A DNA stretch of 21,975 nt from Didymodactylos carnosus (lineage: Eukaryota; Rotifera; Eurotatoria; Philodinida; Philodinidae). The notes beneath the pieces were generated by a model. That model searched no databases. It saw only the letters and a program-made list of their open reading frames with translations, and was not told where the DNA came from. The stretch spans positions 1 through 21,975 of the forward strand of contig CAJNOQ010002971.1 in the NCBI GenBank assembly GCA_905250885.1. Direction: 5' to 3'. Both the position numbers and the translations under genes were made by a program. Within the stretch, counting starts at the first letter, position 1, and each line of letters starts with the position of its first letter. Positions 1 to 9,858 of the stretch are shown here, one piece after another.

Positions 1-26
1 AAATAAAAGGCTCCTATTTAAATGCA

Positions 27-789
27 AAGTAATTTTTAATAAAAGCTAAGTAAAAAATTCAATTTTTTCCAAGTAATTTATTCAAAGTAATTTTAAGTAA
101 AAAAAACATTTTTGCTCAATGTTTTATTTAAATTCTAAATGAAAAAGTTTGATTTTCTAGACAAAATATTGTAAATCGATAGGTAAATATACAAATTTTA
201 TTAAGTAAAGAGACATAAATATATAAGAAAGAAAATTTAATTATACAGTTATTGTATTAATAAAGCTTTTGTTGCTTTTCGTGGTCATCCTCATTTTCTT
301 TTTTCACCCAAAGGTATATACTTTGCTGCTGGAAGTGGTTTGCAAAACTTTGACCTAATTGCCATATCAATTATGTGTTATTCGTGGTCGTCAGAACGAA
401 AGAAAATATAGGTGGAATATACATATATGACAGTGCTATGTTAACACTGACAGAAAGAAAGTAAGAGGGAAAATGTATACGCCATACCATCAGTAAAAGA
501 ATCTTCATCTTGTCTGAGATAATCTTAGTTTGTCTAAATTATAAATTACTTATTAGTAATAATATTTACTTATCAAATATGTTTTATAACTATAATTTTA
601 ATTTAATAACTTAACGAAAAAATATTTTACTTATATATTAATTATTAAACTTAGCAAATATTTTTATTATTGAGAAAATTTTAAATTGATTGAACGTTCA
701 ATAATTTCACTTAGTGTTCAAATTATTTACTGAGTAGATACAAATTTTTACTTAACAAAAGTCAATTTAGCATTTAAGTAAATTTACTT
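27..789. repeat. AAGTAA / TTACTT motif arrays in inverted arrangement
   Basis: AAGTAA occurs at 27, 48, 71, 85, 95 and 203 on the plus strand. Its complement TTACTT occurs at 546, 566, 627, 748 and 784, with further near-matches (ACTTAG, ACTTAAC). The first half has one orientation and the second half the other, like subterminal binding-site arrays of DNA transposons. No termini were located, and the left end may lie outside the window. Confidence 0.35.
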
Positions 790-955
790 AGCAAACAAAT
801 TGTAGCTTAAATAAAATAGATTAAAGAAAAAACAAAAGTTGGCTAAATACAGAGAATATGAACTTCCTTCTTTTCAAAAAATTGAAATATCAATACTAAT
901 TTCTTTTTTGTAATAACATCCGATGCAAAAGTCTTTGCAAAAATGACGAACAGTA

Positions 956-1750
956 TTTCTGCATGTTCCTGACGAGTTAGCGACTTAATTATCTTTTTCT
1001 TTGGAAAGAGCAAAATCTAAACTTCAAAGAACATAGAAAATATAAGTGAGAACATTGAATTTATATTTGAGTTTAACTGAGAAAAAATATAAATATGAAA
1101 GGTAGGCGAAAAAGCACTTTTTTCTTTAATTTTTCCTTTCAACCCTGAGAAGAAAAACCTTTTTGAAAACTAAAGAGATGGAAATGTCGTCTGTGCAAAA
1201 CTGTATCAGTCTATCTACTGTCGAAAATTTCTCATTAACTTCTTAATAGTAAAAATAAAACTTATTATAAAACTCAGTTTTGGTAGAAAACTCAGTTTTG
1301 GTAGAAAACTGTACTTTTCATGAGAAAGGCACGACACTGAGGAAACTTGTTATTCAGGGCTCAAGATATGTCAGTAAAAATTAAAATTAATATGAGCTTG
1401 TAGAGAATTTTCTGAAACAAATGAAAAACTTACGAATTTCCAATAGAAAAATGGATCGAAAGATAATTTATCATATTTCATGTGAAAGAGCAATAAAACC
1501 AATTCTCGATTCTATAATTACATAATTTCAAACGTAGTCTGTTATAGTGAAAAAATACTTATGTTAAGAGAGACACATTTGAAGAGAGAGGAAGTTGCAA
1601 CAGCTTTTTAGATGACCTATTGTATTTAGATTTTTTCTCAGTCAAACTCAATTACACAAAGTATGGTTTTCTATGTTCTTTGAAGTTCAAACTTTGCTCT
1701 TGTCAACGGAGAAATAATTAAATCGCCAATTCATCAAGAACATGCAGAAA
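956..1750. mobile_element. Foldback element with ~140-bp arms, TA-flanked
   Basis: TTTCTGCATGTTCCTGACGA from 956 is matched by the reverse complement from 1750 (TTTCTGCATGTTCTTGATGA). Similarity continues inward about 140 bp, including an identical CTTCAAAGAACATAGAAAA in both arms and TGAGAAAAAAT near the inner ends. Both outer ends abut TA (954-955 and 1751-1752). The ~530-bp centre shows no recognisable coding sequence. Probably a non-autonomous Tc1/mariner-like element. Confidence 0.65.
1271..1306. repeat. 18-bp tandem duplication
   Basis: The unit AACTCAGTTTTGGTAGAA occurs twice without change, followed by the start of a third copy. It lies in the centre of the foldback element at 956-1750. 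Confidence 0.8.
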
Positions 1751-1752
1751 TA

Positions 1753-2375
1753 ATAATAATAACGTTATAATTGCAGTAATATTTACTCCACATTGTGTGT
1801 ATGCGAATGTTTGCAAAGTCCAACAAGATTTCTAGTAATTCCTTTCACGAGTAAGATATTTTTCAGAGAGGAAACGGTGGTTCGACTTTGAAACCGCGGA
1901 ACCCATATTTTTTTCTGCTGCGAGACAAACGAATTTTTTAGTATTCTTGGGGACATCGAATACGCTACATTGATACTGGTGGCATATATTAGCATAAATG
2001 TTCCTGGACAATATAGCAAATTTGTCGAAAATCCTTCGTTTTTCGAGTAAAATTTGTTTTTCTTAGCCTATTGGCCATAACGTTATAACTCATTTAGATA
2101 ATATCTCTCGTATCAACATCTAATACATTACAATGCATTATTCTTTTTTAGCTTAATATGATGAGATAAAAAATGAAAGTTTTTATAACACATTGGATAT
2201 TAATCCATTTCAATATTATTCGGCTTATAACGGTATACAAAGATAATCGAATTTAAGGGTATAAGTTGACTATAGCCTCTCATTTTCACATAGCTTATTG
2301 ATATCTTGATCCACAACAATACGACAAATTATTGTAGATAAACCTTGAAAATAAACTGGCAGGTTTTATCAAGCA
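1753..2375. other. Intergenic, no gene recognised
   Basis: AT-rich sequence between two mobile elements. A 78-codon minus-strand frame (2019-1783) has no recognisable motif, no neighbouring exon and composition like its surroundings. Confidence 0.5.
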
Positions 2376-2377
2376 TA

Positions 2378-2587
2378 CACTGGTCGAGACTTCCGACAAA
2401 ACTCCCACGGGACTCCTGTCACGGGATCCTGCGGGAGTCAGGTGGAACTTTCAAGGGACTCCTTAGGACTCACTCGGGACTCCTGTGGGATTTTGAGGAC
2501 TTTCGAGTCCTGCGGGAATCCAATGAAAGCCCCACCTGACTTCTCCAGGACCCGGTGACACGAGTCTCGTGGGAGTCTCGACTAGGG
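2378..2587. mobile_element. Tc1/mariner-like MITE with TA duplication
   Basis: A GC-rich island in AT-rich DNA. The left end CACTGGTCGAGACTTCC and the reverse complement of the right end CCCTAGTCGAGACTCCC differ at three positions. Both ends are flanked by TA (2376-2377 and 2588-2589). The arms continue inward for about 80-90 bp at lower identity (for example GTCAGGTGG near 2437 against CCACCTGAC near 2531), and GGGACTC recurs three times. No coding sequence. TA flanks suggest the IS630/Tc1/mariner group, but this is assigned from structure only. Confidence 0.65.
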
Positions 2588-2589
2588 TA

Positions 2590-3440
2590 ACGCGATAAAG
2601 ATTTTTCATTTTTCTTTTACCGATCAACATATCTACAACTAAATTTTCTAGTGTCACTTGGTAGCTATATTAATGGAAAGTAACGCTTGTTTCAAATTTT
2701 AGTTGAAGCATATACTGATTGATCCAAACATGCAAGGATATGCTTGTGAGCAGCTAGGTACGACATCTATCTCAATAATTTTAAAAATTTTCTCTTTCAA
2801 GTGGAAATTGAACGAAACAAATCAACCTGATTTAGAGTAAAACAAAACTTTTTTCTTTCTAGTGTAACTAACCGTGTGAAGATTATAAAAAAGAATATGC
2901 CTATAAAGGCACAAGCACACATTCGAAATGTGGATGTTTTATGATTATACCGACAAATAAAAGTTATTATTGTAGCTTATCTTAATCTTATCGGAATACC
3001 ATATTGGCAATATGCGAGCAGTGAGACTCCACAATCAATGCCATTTTTACGTTGAGTGTAACGATTCACTCGGTGCCCTTAACCAAAGTGTATCCGAGTA
3101 GATTACGCTACGACTTGTACTAGTGGACCTAACTTTTTGTCCTATTCTATCCTAATCAAATTATCTTTGATCCAAACAAACCCGGTATCAAATAAATTAC
3201 TGAAAAAGAAAGAACAGCTATGAATATTATCCAGCAACTAAATTTGTAAGCTTAATAGTGCGGTTTTTAGAAGAAAAGGTTGTTGTGCGACTTGCACTTT
3301 CGAGCAGTCTGGTGCAAAAAGTTTCACGAAAGAAGCTACAGTCGTTTATAAATGCTTACTCATTTTCTGATCACCGTTTGGAGTATCGTATGTGACCACA
3401 ATTGAAAATTTAGAAATTGCCTGAAATAAATGTCTCTTAC
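2590..3440. other. Intergenic, no gene recognised
   Basis: AT-rich sequence upstream of the hAT transposase fragment. Open frames are short and broken in all six frames and resemble nothing I know. Promoter or upstream exons of the PARG-like gene could lie here, but nothing is identifiable. Confidence 0.5.
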
Positions 3441-3480
3441 CAGAGTTGCCATTCTGTCCGCTTTTTGCGGACAAACTCTG
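3441..3480. repeat. Nested inverted repeat with hAT-like terminus
   Basis: CAGAGTT at 3441-3447 pairs with AACTCTG at 3474-3480. Inside it, GTCCGC at 3456-3461 pairs with GCGGAC at 3467-3472 around a TTTTT loop. CAGAGTTGCC is of the form seen at the ends of hAT elements, and a hAT transposase fragment lies just downstream. A similar sequence in the same orientation (AGAGTTGGTAATTCTGCCTG) occurs at 3739-3758, just after that fragment. I found no matching 8-bp target duplication, so element boundaries are not established. Confidence 0.55.
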
Positions 3481-3525
3481 CTTTCCGCTTTTTTAAGCTG
3501 TAGAAGTTAAGCTGTAACTTCAAGA

Positions 3526-3732
3526 TTGAATAGCGACTATCGTTTTAATAACAAACATGGACAAATTAATTTGTTTTCCTTATTCGACTCCTTTGGCAAT
3601 GCGTATGTGGAGAGTGTTTTTTCTCAAATGAAACATTTGTTCGATAATAGACGTAATCGTATGTCGACAGAATTAGTTTCGTCACAGCTGAGAATACGTC
3701 TGAATAGTCCATGTTTGCTTTTCGCTTTTTGA
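3526..3732 (+). pseudogene. hAT transposase C-terminal dimerisation-domain fragment
   Basis: An open stretch of about 68 codons, ending in TGA, matches the end of hAT-superfamily transposases: NAYVESVFSQMKHLFDNRRN followed by RMSTELVSSQLRIRLNS. This fits the family pattern (N-x-x-VE-x-x-FS, then an R-rich turn, then L...L-x-I-x-x-N) of the C-terminal hAT dimerisation region. There is no ATG at its left end (the open frame begins at TTG, 3526), and no DDE catalytic core or BED finger was found upstream, so this is a remnant and not a gene. It ends about 90 bp before the first PARG-like exon. A CAGAGTTGCC hAT-like terminus lies 85 bp upstream at 3441. Confidence 0.75.
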
Positions 3733-3911
3733 ACTTATAGAGTTGGTAATTCTGCCTGTTAAATGCTACACATAAGTATGATTACGCTATATCTTTATTC
3801 TTCTTATTTATTTTTTTGCTTCAGAATGATTTAATTGATGTAGTGCTCCTACTCAATAGCCAGCATAAGCGTGAATGTGATTTACATTTATTCTATTATT
3901 TATATTTTAAA

Positions 3912-6900
3912 ATGACGTCCTTTAGGCAAACGGAAAACTGCTTTCATCAATATTTACTATCGGTAAGAGCTTTTTCACTTTGTTTTCTTGCTGCAAAAAT
4001 TGAGAGTTGAACTAAATATTTGTATTTTTGTGGTGGAGAATGGATTTTTATTCTTCATCTAGTTGAGCAAGAAGACTAAACTCATCTTCATAATCTGATT
4101 AATATTCTGCATCAGTATGCCATTATCGGTCTTATGAATATAAGAATATTTTTATTATTTACTTTTAGTCAGTGTTAAATAATGAGGCATGCGATGATAC
4201 TTGGGACAGTGATCATGTTCAAATGCCCTGTTCACCAAACAATTTAATGGTATGAATAGTTTTCATCAACGTTTTATCTTTGTACTTTTTATTGTTTTTT
4301 TTTTCAGAGTGATGGAACTAGCCGATGGTCGAAAATATGTGCGATGCTAACCGCTTTGAAACAAGCTTGTGAATTAAAAACAGTTAGCTTAGAACATCTT
4401 AAAGTATAAATTTTCATTTTATGCTTTTTCGTAAATATTCTTTCGTTATTTCTTGTTAGTTAGTATTAACAAGTTACTCACAACGAATTATCAAGATTGA
4501 ATGTTTAGAACAATTATTAAATCAGGTATGGTTTTAAGATGACTGACTAATATTTCTTGAATATGTTTATCTATCTAAGGAGTATACAAGCAACGAACGA
4601 GCGCGTTTTCTAACAGTTGTTTTACCAAATATTATTGAATTAGTATTGCATGTGCAAAGTATTTGTCGTCAAGTACGCTGATTTTATCATTTTTTGTAAA
4701 GAACAACAACAGAGTTAACTAACAAATTAAAGATGGGAGAGAGTAATGTGAAATGTTTGTGGATGAATGCAAAAGCGTCAGTGTTATTGATTAGGGGGTT
4801 GCATACCACCCCTCATTTGGATACAGTTACTCAAAAAATTTTGACTTACTCAAATTTTTAAAGAAATTTAAGTAGAAAAACTGCTGTTTATGCACCTGAG
4901 TAAGTGATTTTCTCCAGCTTCTGAGTAACTCAGTTACTCAGAAAAATTTTAGTCAGCTTAATGAAAAACTTTAGTTACTCAGCAGGCTCGCAAAACTAGT
5001 ATCAAAAACACTGAAAAGCGTAGTGCTAATCTCGTCATTTATTTTTCTAGACGCCTATTTTGTTAAAAGCTAATACAAATCGTGCAATTACAATGTCTCA
5101 AAAACAATGCGCATCGCTGTTAGCCTGTGCATTTTTATGTGTATATCCAAACCGTAGAAAAAATACAAATTATCAATCTATCAATTTTGATGTGTAAGTA
5201 AGTAGTCATTTCTTGGATAGACAATCATTTAGTCAACAAATACTTCCATGTGCATTACTTGAATATACTTTTTTCTTTAGACTTTTTCAAAAAGATACTC
5301 ATATGCATATCACAAAAAAGAAAGTTGAAAAATTGAAATGTCTTCTTCATTATTTTTCTCGAATTACTCAAAATAGTAAGATCTTTATATTAATGTCAAT
5401 TTTATCAGCAAATTATTTGATGTATCGCTGTATTTTCAAGTGCCCGATGGTGTTGTAACATTTCGTCGTTCTTGCTTATCCATGTCGATGATACCTGTTT
5501 GGGATCAGTCAACAAAGCCTTTAGCTACGCTACATTTACCAGAATTAGGAAAAATCGAAGACATGAAGGGTTATGTGCAAGTAAATAATATTCACTATTT
5601 CGAATTTTTATTATTATTATCTACTCTATTTTCTTGGTTAGGTTGATTTCGTGAATAAGTATATCGGTGGTACAGTTTTACAAAACGGGTGTGTCCAAGA
5701 AGTCATTCGTTTTGTTATCTGTCCAGAAATGATTATCGCATTATTGCTTTGTGAAGAATTGACGGATAATGAAAATGTTTCCGCAACGGGTAAGTAAAAC
5801 ATTTTTCTATCATCTAACGTAGTAAGATAGATACTCGGTATTTTTTCTGATCACTTATCAAATATTTTACAAATTGAGTACCATTTTTTTTTTTCTATAA
5901 GGTTGTGAACGATTTTGTTCTTATGGTGGCGATGCAGATACATTCTATTATAATGGAGATTATGTTGATCAAACAGTAAAGTAAGATTTTCTCTTATTAT
6001 TTTCTTTTATTCGATAAAGATAGAAAATTTTTCTTTACAAGAAGATTATTTATGCTTTCTTGATACTCTGTTGCGTTATTCTTTTAGAGATCATTTAGGA
6101 CAGCGCACCTGTCAAGTGGTAATAGTAAATACGAATCATTTTCAACATGTTGCCATAGAATATCAGACTGACAATATTGAACGTGAATTGGCAAATTCTT
6201 ATTGTGCATTTGCTTCTTTAGGAAAAGGAATAAGATATGGTGTAAAAGGAGTGACGACTGCTAAAAAAAGATGTGAAGTTTTTCATGGAAGTCAAGAGTT
6301 AAAAGGTAGATATCAACTAAAGATAATAATTCATAGAAATATTTATTATTTGCCGTTTTCTTTTTTAGCTCTTATTCAGCTAATAGCAGCATCTGAAGTA
6401 CAATGCGATATGATCTATTTTGCATTGGATGATCCATTATTTCGTACAAAATTTCTCGATGTTTACAATCATATATTAAAAAATAAACTTTGTGTAAAGG
6501 ATGTTCATCATTTAACGGTTCAATACGGTGAATTAAGAGAGAAGCCCAAAATGCCATTATTTGATTTCATCGTAAAATCGAATATAAGTAATCTAATCGA
6601 TCCATACTCAATAAAAAAGCCAAGTTTTTCTATTAAGTTGTTACTATTTTCTAGACACGGTTATACGTATACAACAGACAAGGGATCTGCCGTTCACTGG
6701 TAATTACCACCTCTAGGGCTGAGCGAGTCCGGGGAGATGCCGAGTCCAAATCATGAAGCGAGCAAACCGAGTCCTTGAAATGCAATCGCGAATCCGAATC
6801 CTGAGTCCATTTAGAGTTCAATAATTTTTCTACTTTTCGTTAGGCATACAGTCGTACGTTCAGTTTCTACTGTACAATTGAATTCACGCTGTTATTATGT

Positions 6901-8740
6901 ATTCAAACAAACTGCTGTGCTAATCATAATTTTTAAAGAGAGTAGTACATGTGCATCTATATATTCCGCACTGATATTGAAAAAATTCAAATTTCTCCGT
7001 TCATTTACTTTAAAAGTTGATTGAATCGATCGACTCGAAATACAAAAACTGACGTTCGAGTCCCAGTCTTTCAAATAAATCTCCACTCCAAGCCCAGCCC
7101 AAGTTTACCGAAAGATCTTCCAGCCCAGACTCGTCCAGCTCTGATTGCCTTCGGCTTATTTTCTTAATGTATCATCATTTCTATACCTTAGTCGACCACG
7201 GTGTGTCTCTTCATCACGAATTATTGGATAATGTTGCTACCAATGAATTTGTTCAAGATACAAAAAGAAAACGTGTTACAATATCAAATGGTTAGTTATT
7301 TTCACATCTTTTTTTATTAGCGACCACCCTTCTGTTGTGCCGGTCATGTTTTACATATGCGACAGATTGCTTTTTTCTGTGATTTAGATAGAATATATGA
7401 AGAATCGATGAATCTACAAGATCCGATAAAGATTTATTATAACCAACCACAAAACTTTAAAGGAGAACGACAGCGATTTTCGCCGTTACAATCTCTAAGG
7501 TGGTTAAATCAATGTTTTTTCCAAAAATTAGTTTATATGCATTATATGAACGGTTGTATATAGAGTTTATTTTCTAGAAGGAAAAAAAAGTCGAACACTA
7601 TTGTTCAGAATAATCTACGACTCCCAGTGACAATGACGATTTCACCGTCGTCAGTTCGTGAGTTTACTTTTTAAAATTATTAGTATGATTATTTATTTAT
7701 TATTATTAATTCTGTTTAGAAACGAATATAAATAGTAAAATTTCCAGAACATGTGATACCCGAATGGTCATTAGTGACGATTTCGATGATATGAGTATGG
7801 ATCGAGAAAATGATAGTTTTCGTTCTGGTAAGAGTATGATACCACATAGTCATTTTTGTGAGTTGTTTTCATTTTCTTGCATAATTTATAGAAAAAAATG
7901 AAAACGATACTGCGGACAATTCTTCTGGAAATTCACCTGAAGACATTGATCAATCACAGAATTTATTCGGTATGTAAAATAAATATGGTTCGTTTTGGCA
8001 AGACATGGGCGATTATCCGCTCATTAATAAATAGATATTCTAGAAAGAAAGAGACATATCTGTCTTTTCGTTTAGATTTATCGTCTATTACAATTGGTAC
8101 ATCAACAAAAAAAGAATTTAATCACACTTTAGCACTAACTTATGAATTTGAATTGACGGAGATTGATTTATCGAAGTTAAGTAATATTCGTAATCATCTA
8201 AAGATACCTAATAAAGTATCTAAAATTCAAAAACAACAACATGAGAATACATCGGCGAATAACAATAAACATCGTGTAAATGTAGAATATTTTTATGTTT
8301 TACTTCCATATTTAAAAAAGTTTAATCCCTATTGTGGTTTGTGTATTCAACAACGATATTTTGGAAAACGATCAATGCCTCATGATCTACTGTTGAAATG
8401 TCTTCTAACATGCAATGGGCGACCAAATTGTAAATTTCGTTGTTCTCTTGCTGTTCAAAATAGTGGTCAATGTACGATAATATGTGCAAATAATGAAATT
8501 AATCATTCAAAAAAACAACGTATATGCCGTCCGATTCGTGCACCCATTCGAAACGTCTTAAAAGATAAATTTAAAGCTGGAGCAACGGTAAAGAATGTAC
8601 ATGATCAATATGCAAGTGAACGAACATTATCAGAAAAATCATCCTTTAATTATGATTTAATTGGTACATCTCAAAAAATATTTAAGAAAATAAAAGCCGA
8701 AGCTATGAATAGTGTAGATCAAAATCGAAAAAATTCATAA
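3912..8740 (+). CDS. PARG-like: PARG-like pseudoenzyme fused to a FLYWCH-like zinc-binding domain (18 exons)
   Basis: Exons by frame and GT-AG sites: 3912-3962, 4169-4249, 4308-4403, 4460-4525, 4580-4672, 5051-5193, 5281-5375, 5441-5580, 5642-5789, 5902-5980, 6088-6305, 6369-6587, 7192-7290, 7388-7499, 7578-7657, 7720-7827, 7892-7969, 8076-8740 (stop TAA). They sum to 2571 nt, 856 residues, with every junction in phase. Residues 18-480 follow PARG: WDSDHVQMPCSP, ITMSQKQCASLLACAFLCVY, VDFVNKYIGG, QEVIRF, YGGDADTFYY, LKALIQLIAAS. PARG removes poly(ADP-ribose) from nuclear proteins, but here catalytic Glu (human E756) is V276, stacking Tyr795 is D315, and the Gly-rich loop is residues 389-399 AKKRCEVFHGS; D257, N260 and E275 remain, so hydrolase activity is unlikely. 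Residues 481-640 are a Ser/Asn/Asp-rich linker with basic patches TKRKR and RRKKK. Residues ~700-845 hold C744, C748, C754, C758, C768, C772, H779, then RPIRAPIRN and a C-terminal FKKIKAEA, resembling FLYWCH/MULE DNA-binding domains. Start is uncertain: exon 1 is open back to an acceptor-like site at 3824. Confidence 0.85.
4826..4982. repeat. TTACTC-rich palindromic insert in a PARG-like intron
   Basis: The 378-nt intron 4673-5050 contains six copies of TTACTC or its complement GAGTAA between 4828 and 4980. The centre, 4921-4941, is a perfect 21-bp palindrome around C4931 (arm CTGAGTAACT). The intron is several times longer than most introns of the gene, so this is probably an old mobile-element insertion, but I could not define its ends. 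Confidence 0.5.
6714..7143. mobile_element. hAT-like non-autonomous element in the PARG-like intron
   Basis: The left end TAGGGCTGAGCGAGTCCGGG (from 6714) and the reverse complement of the right end CAGAGCTGGACGAGTCTGGG (from 7143) match at 15 of 20 positions, an imperfect terminal inverted repeat of hAT form. The interior is rich in GAGTC/GACTC motifs (GAGTCC several times within 6725-6810; CGAGTC and GACTCG near 7030-7130). It lies in the 604-nt intron 6588-7191, far longer than most introns of this gene. No clean 8-bp target duplication was found, consistent with age. Confidence 0.65.
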
Positions 8741-8972
8741 ATTGTTTAGATTTTTTGTTATTAGTTATTAAATCTGCCACTTTCTCAGACGAGAACACTA
8801 AAATTAGTTATACTGAAAAATTTTAAGTTTAGATAATTGAAGACATATTTTCATTTTTCTTTTCGTTTTTGTTTTGTTTTTATGTTTTGTCAGTAACATG
8901 TTTTTGCTTATTTTTAAGATAGTCAGATAGTTCCAGTATTTTCTTGCTGTCATTCTTCTGTATATTGTTCAG

Positions 8973-8978
8973 AATAAA
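8973..8978 (+). terminator. Polyadenylation signal, PARG-like gene
   Basis: AATAAA lies about 230 nt after the stop codon of the PARG-like gene and is the first canonical hexamer found on that strand. The 3' untranslated region would be AT-rich with T-tracts. Confidence 0.5.
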
Positions 8979-9026
8979 AAATATTCAACGTCACGTGCGT
9001 TTTCTATAGCCTCGGTGAAAATATAT

Positions 9027-9032
9027 GTTTAT
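9027..9032 (-). terminator. Possible polyadenylation signal, PDE4
   Basis: TTTATT on the plus strand reads AATAAA on the minus strand, about 830 nt beyond the PDE4 stop codon. If used, the PDE4 3' untranslated region would include the AG microsatellite and end within about 50 bp of the PARG-like signal. A nearer non-canonical signal is equally possible. Confidence 0.25.
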
Positions 9033-9628
9033 TTTATCAATCAGACATTTTACAGTCACTGTGAAGTATTTGTGTGACCGGTTAACTGAAACAAGACAAT
9101 TTTGATTCTCAATACATCTATAAAATAGTATAAAATATTTACACAATAGGAAGACAACCTTAAACTATTTAGTCGCTTATTTCAGACAAATTTGAGGAAG
9201 TGTCCATGTGTAAAATTTGGCCTAAAAAAATAGTTGACAGACAAAGACTTCTCGTAAGATGAAGTGTTAACAATTGACCAATATAACCACGGACTTTACA
9301 ATACTTGCACTTATTCTTTACATTCCAGGTTTTTGCTTCATGCTTGTCGTTAGTATCATCTCATTATTTATAAACAAAAACAGAATAAGAGAAACATCAG
9401 TAGGATAGAAGACAAAAAAAAACAATACACTCGAGACAGAAAAAAGAAACAACAAACAAAATACACGCATATTACTAATATCAGAGAACTCACACACGGG
9501 ACAGGAGAAAGAGAAAGAAACAGAAAGAGAGAGTACTGGTTCATATGTGCGCTGTTGCTTTCTTCCTATTCATAAATTTTTATATAAAAAAAAAAACAGA
9601 AAACAAACTTAAAAATATATATGTATGT

Positions 9629-9633
<5 letters not shown>

Positions 9634-9682
<49 letters not shown>
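9634..9682. repeat. (AG)n microsatellite
   Basis: About 24 uninterrupted AG dinucleotides, with interrupted GAGAAAGAGA-type sequence on both sides and more GA-rich DNA at 9505-9535. It lies between the two convergent 3' ends. The apparent Lys/Glu/Arg repeat protein in this frame is a by-product of the repeat. Confidence 0.95.
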
Positions 9683-9696
<14 letters not shown>

Positions 9697-9858
9697 AAAT
9701 ATTAGATCTAAAAATAGAGACAGACAACATTAACAACAGCAAATGAACTTTGAGGGGGATATAACGCTCTTTTTCTTTTCTTTATACTGGAATAATAGAC
9801 GTCGTAGCACGTAATTTTTGATTTTAACAAACGAACGAAAACGATATATACTAATATA

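Larger units (their letters stand above)
8741..9858. other. Convergent intergenic region / 3' untranslated regions
   Basis: The stop codons of the two genes face each other across this 1118-bp gap. It holds candidate polyadenylation signals for both strands, GA-rich DNA and the AG microsatellite. No further coding sequence was seen. Confidence 0.7.

Noticed and set aside
3000-3120. Possible tRNA-like or structured RNA in a locally less AT-rich stretch
   Set aside because: No cloverleaf, A/B box pair or anticodon arm could be assembled.
6588-6703. Continuation of the PARG-like frame to a stop near 6701 as the true C-terminus
   Set aside because: A donor at 6588 and a phase-matched exon at 7192 continue an open, domain-bearing frame for 380 residues; the extension itself resembles no PARG tail. 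It may still occur as an intron-retained form.
7898-8075. Separate single-exon gene starting at ATG 7898
   Set aside because: This start reads the preceding exon in another frame and runs through an intron (7970-8075). Using the 7892-7969 exon in the spliced phase gives a coherent acidic linker instead.
9545-9733. Small Glu/Arg/Lys-repeat protein
   Set aside because: Entirely produced by the AG microsatellite.
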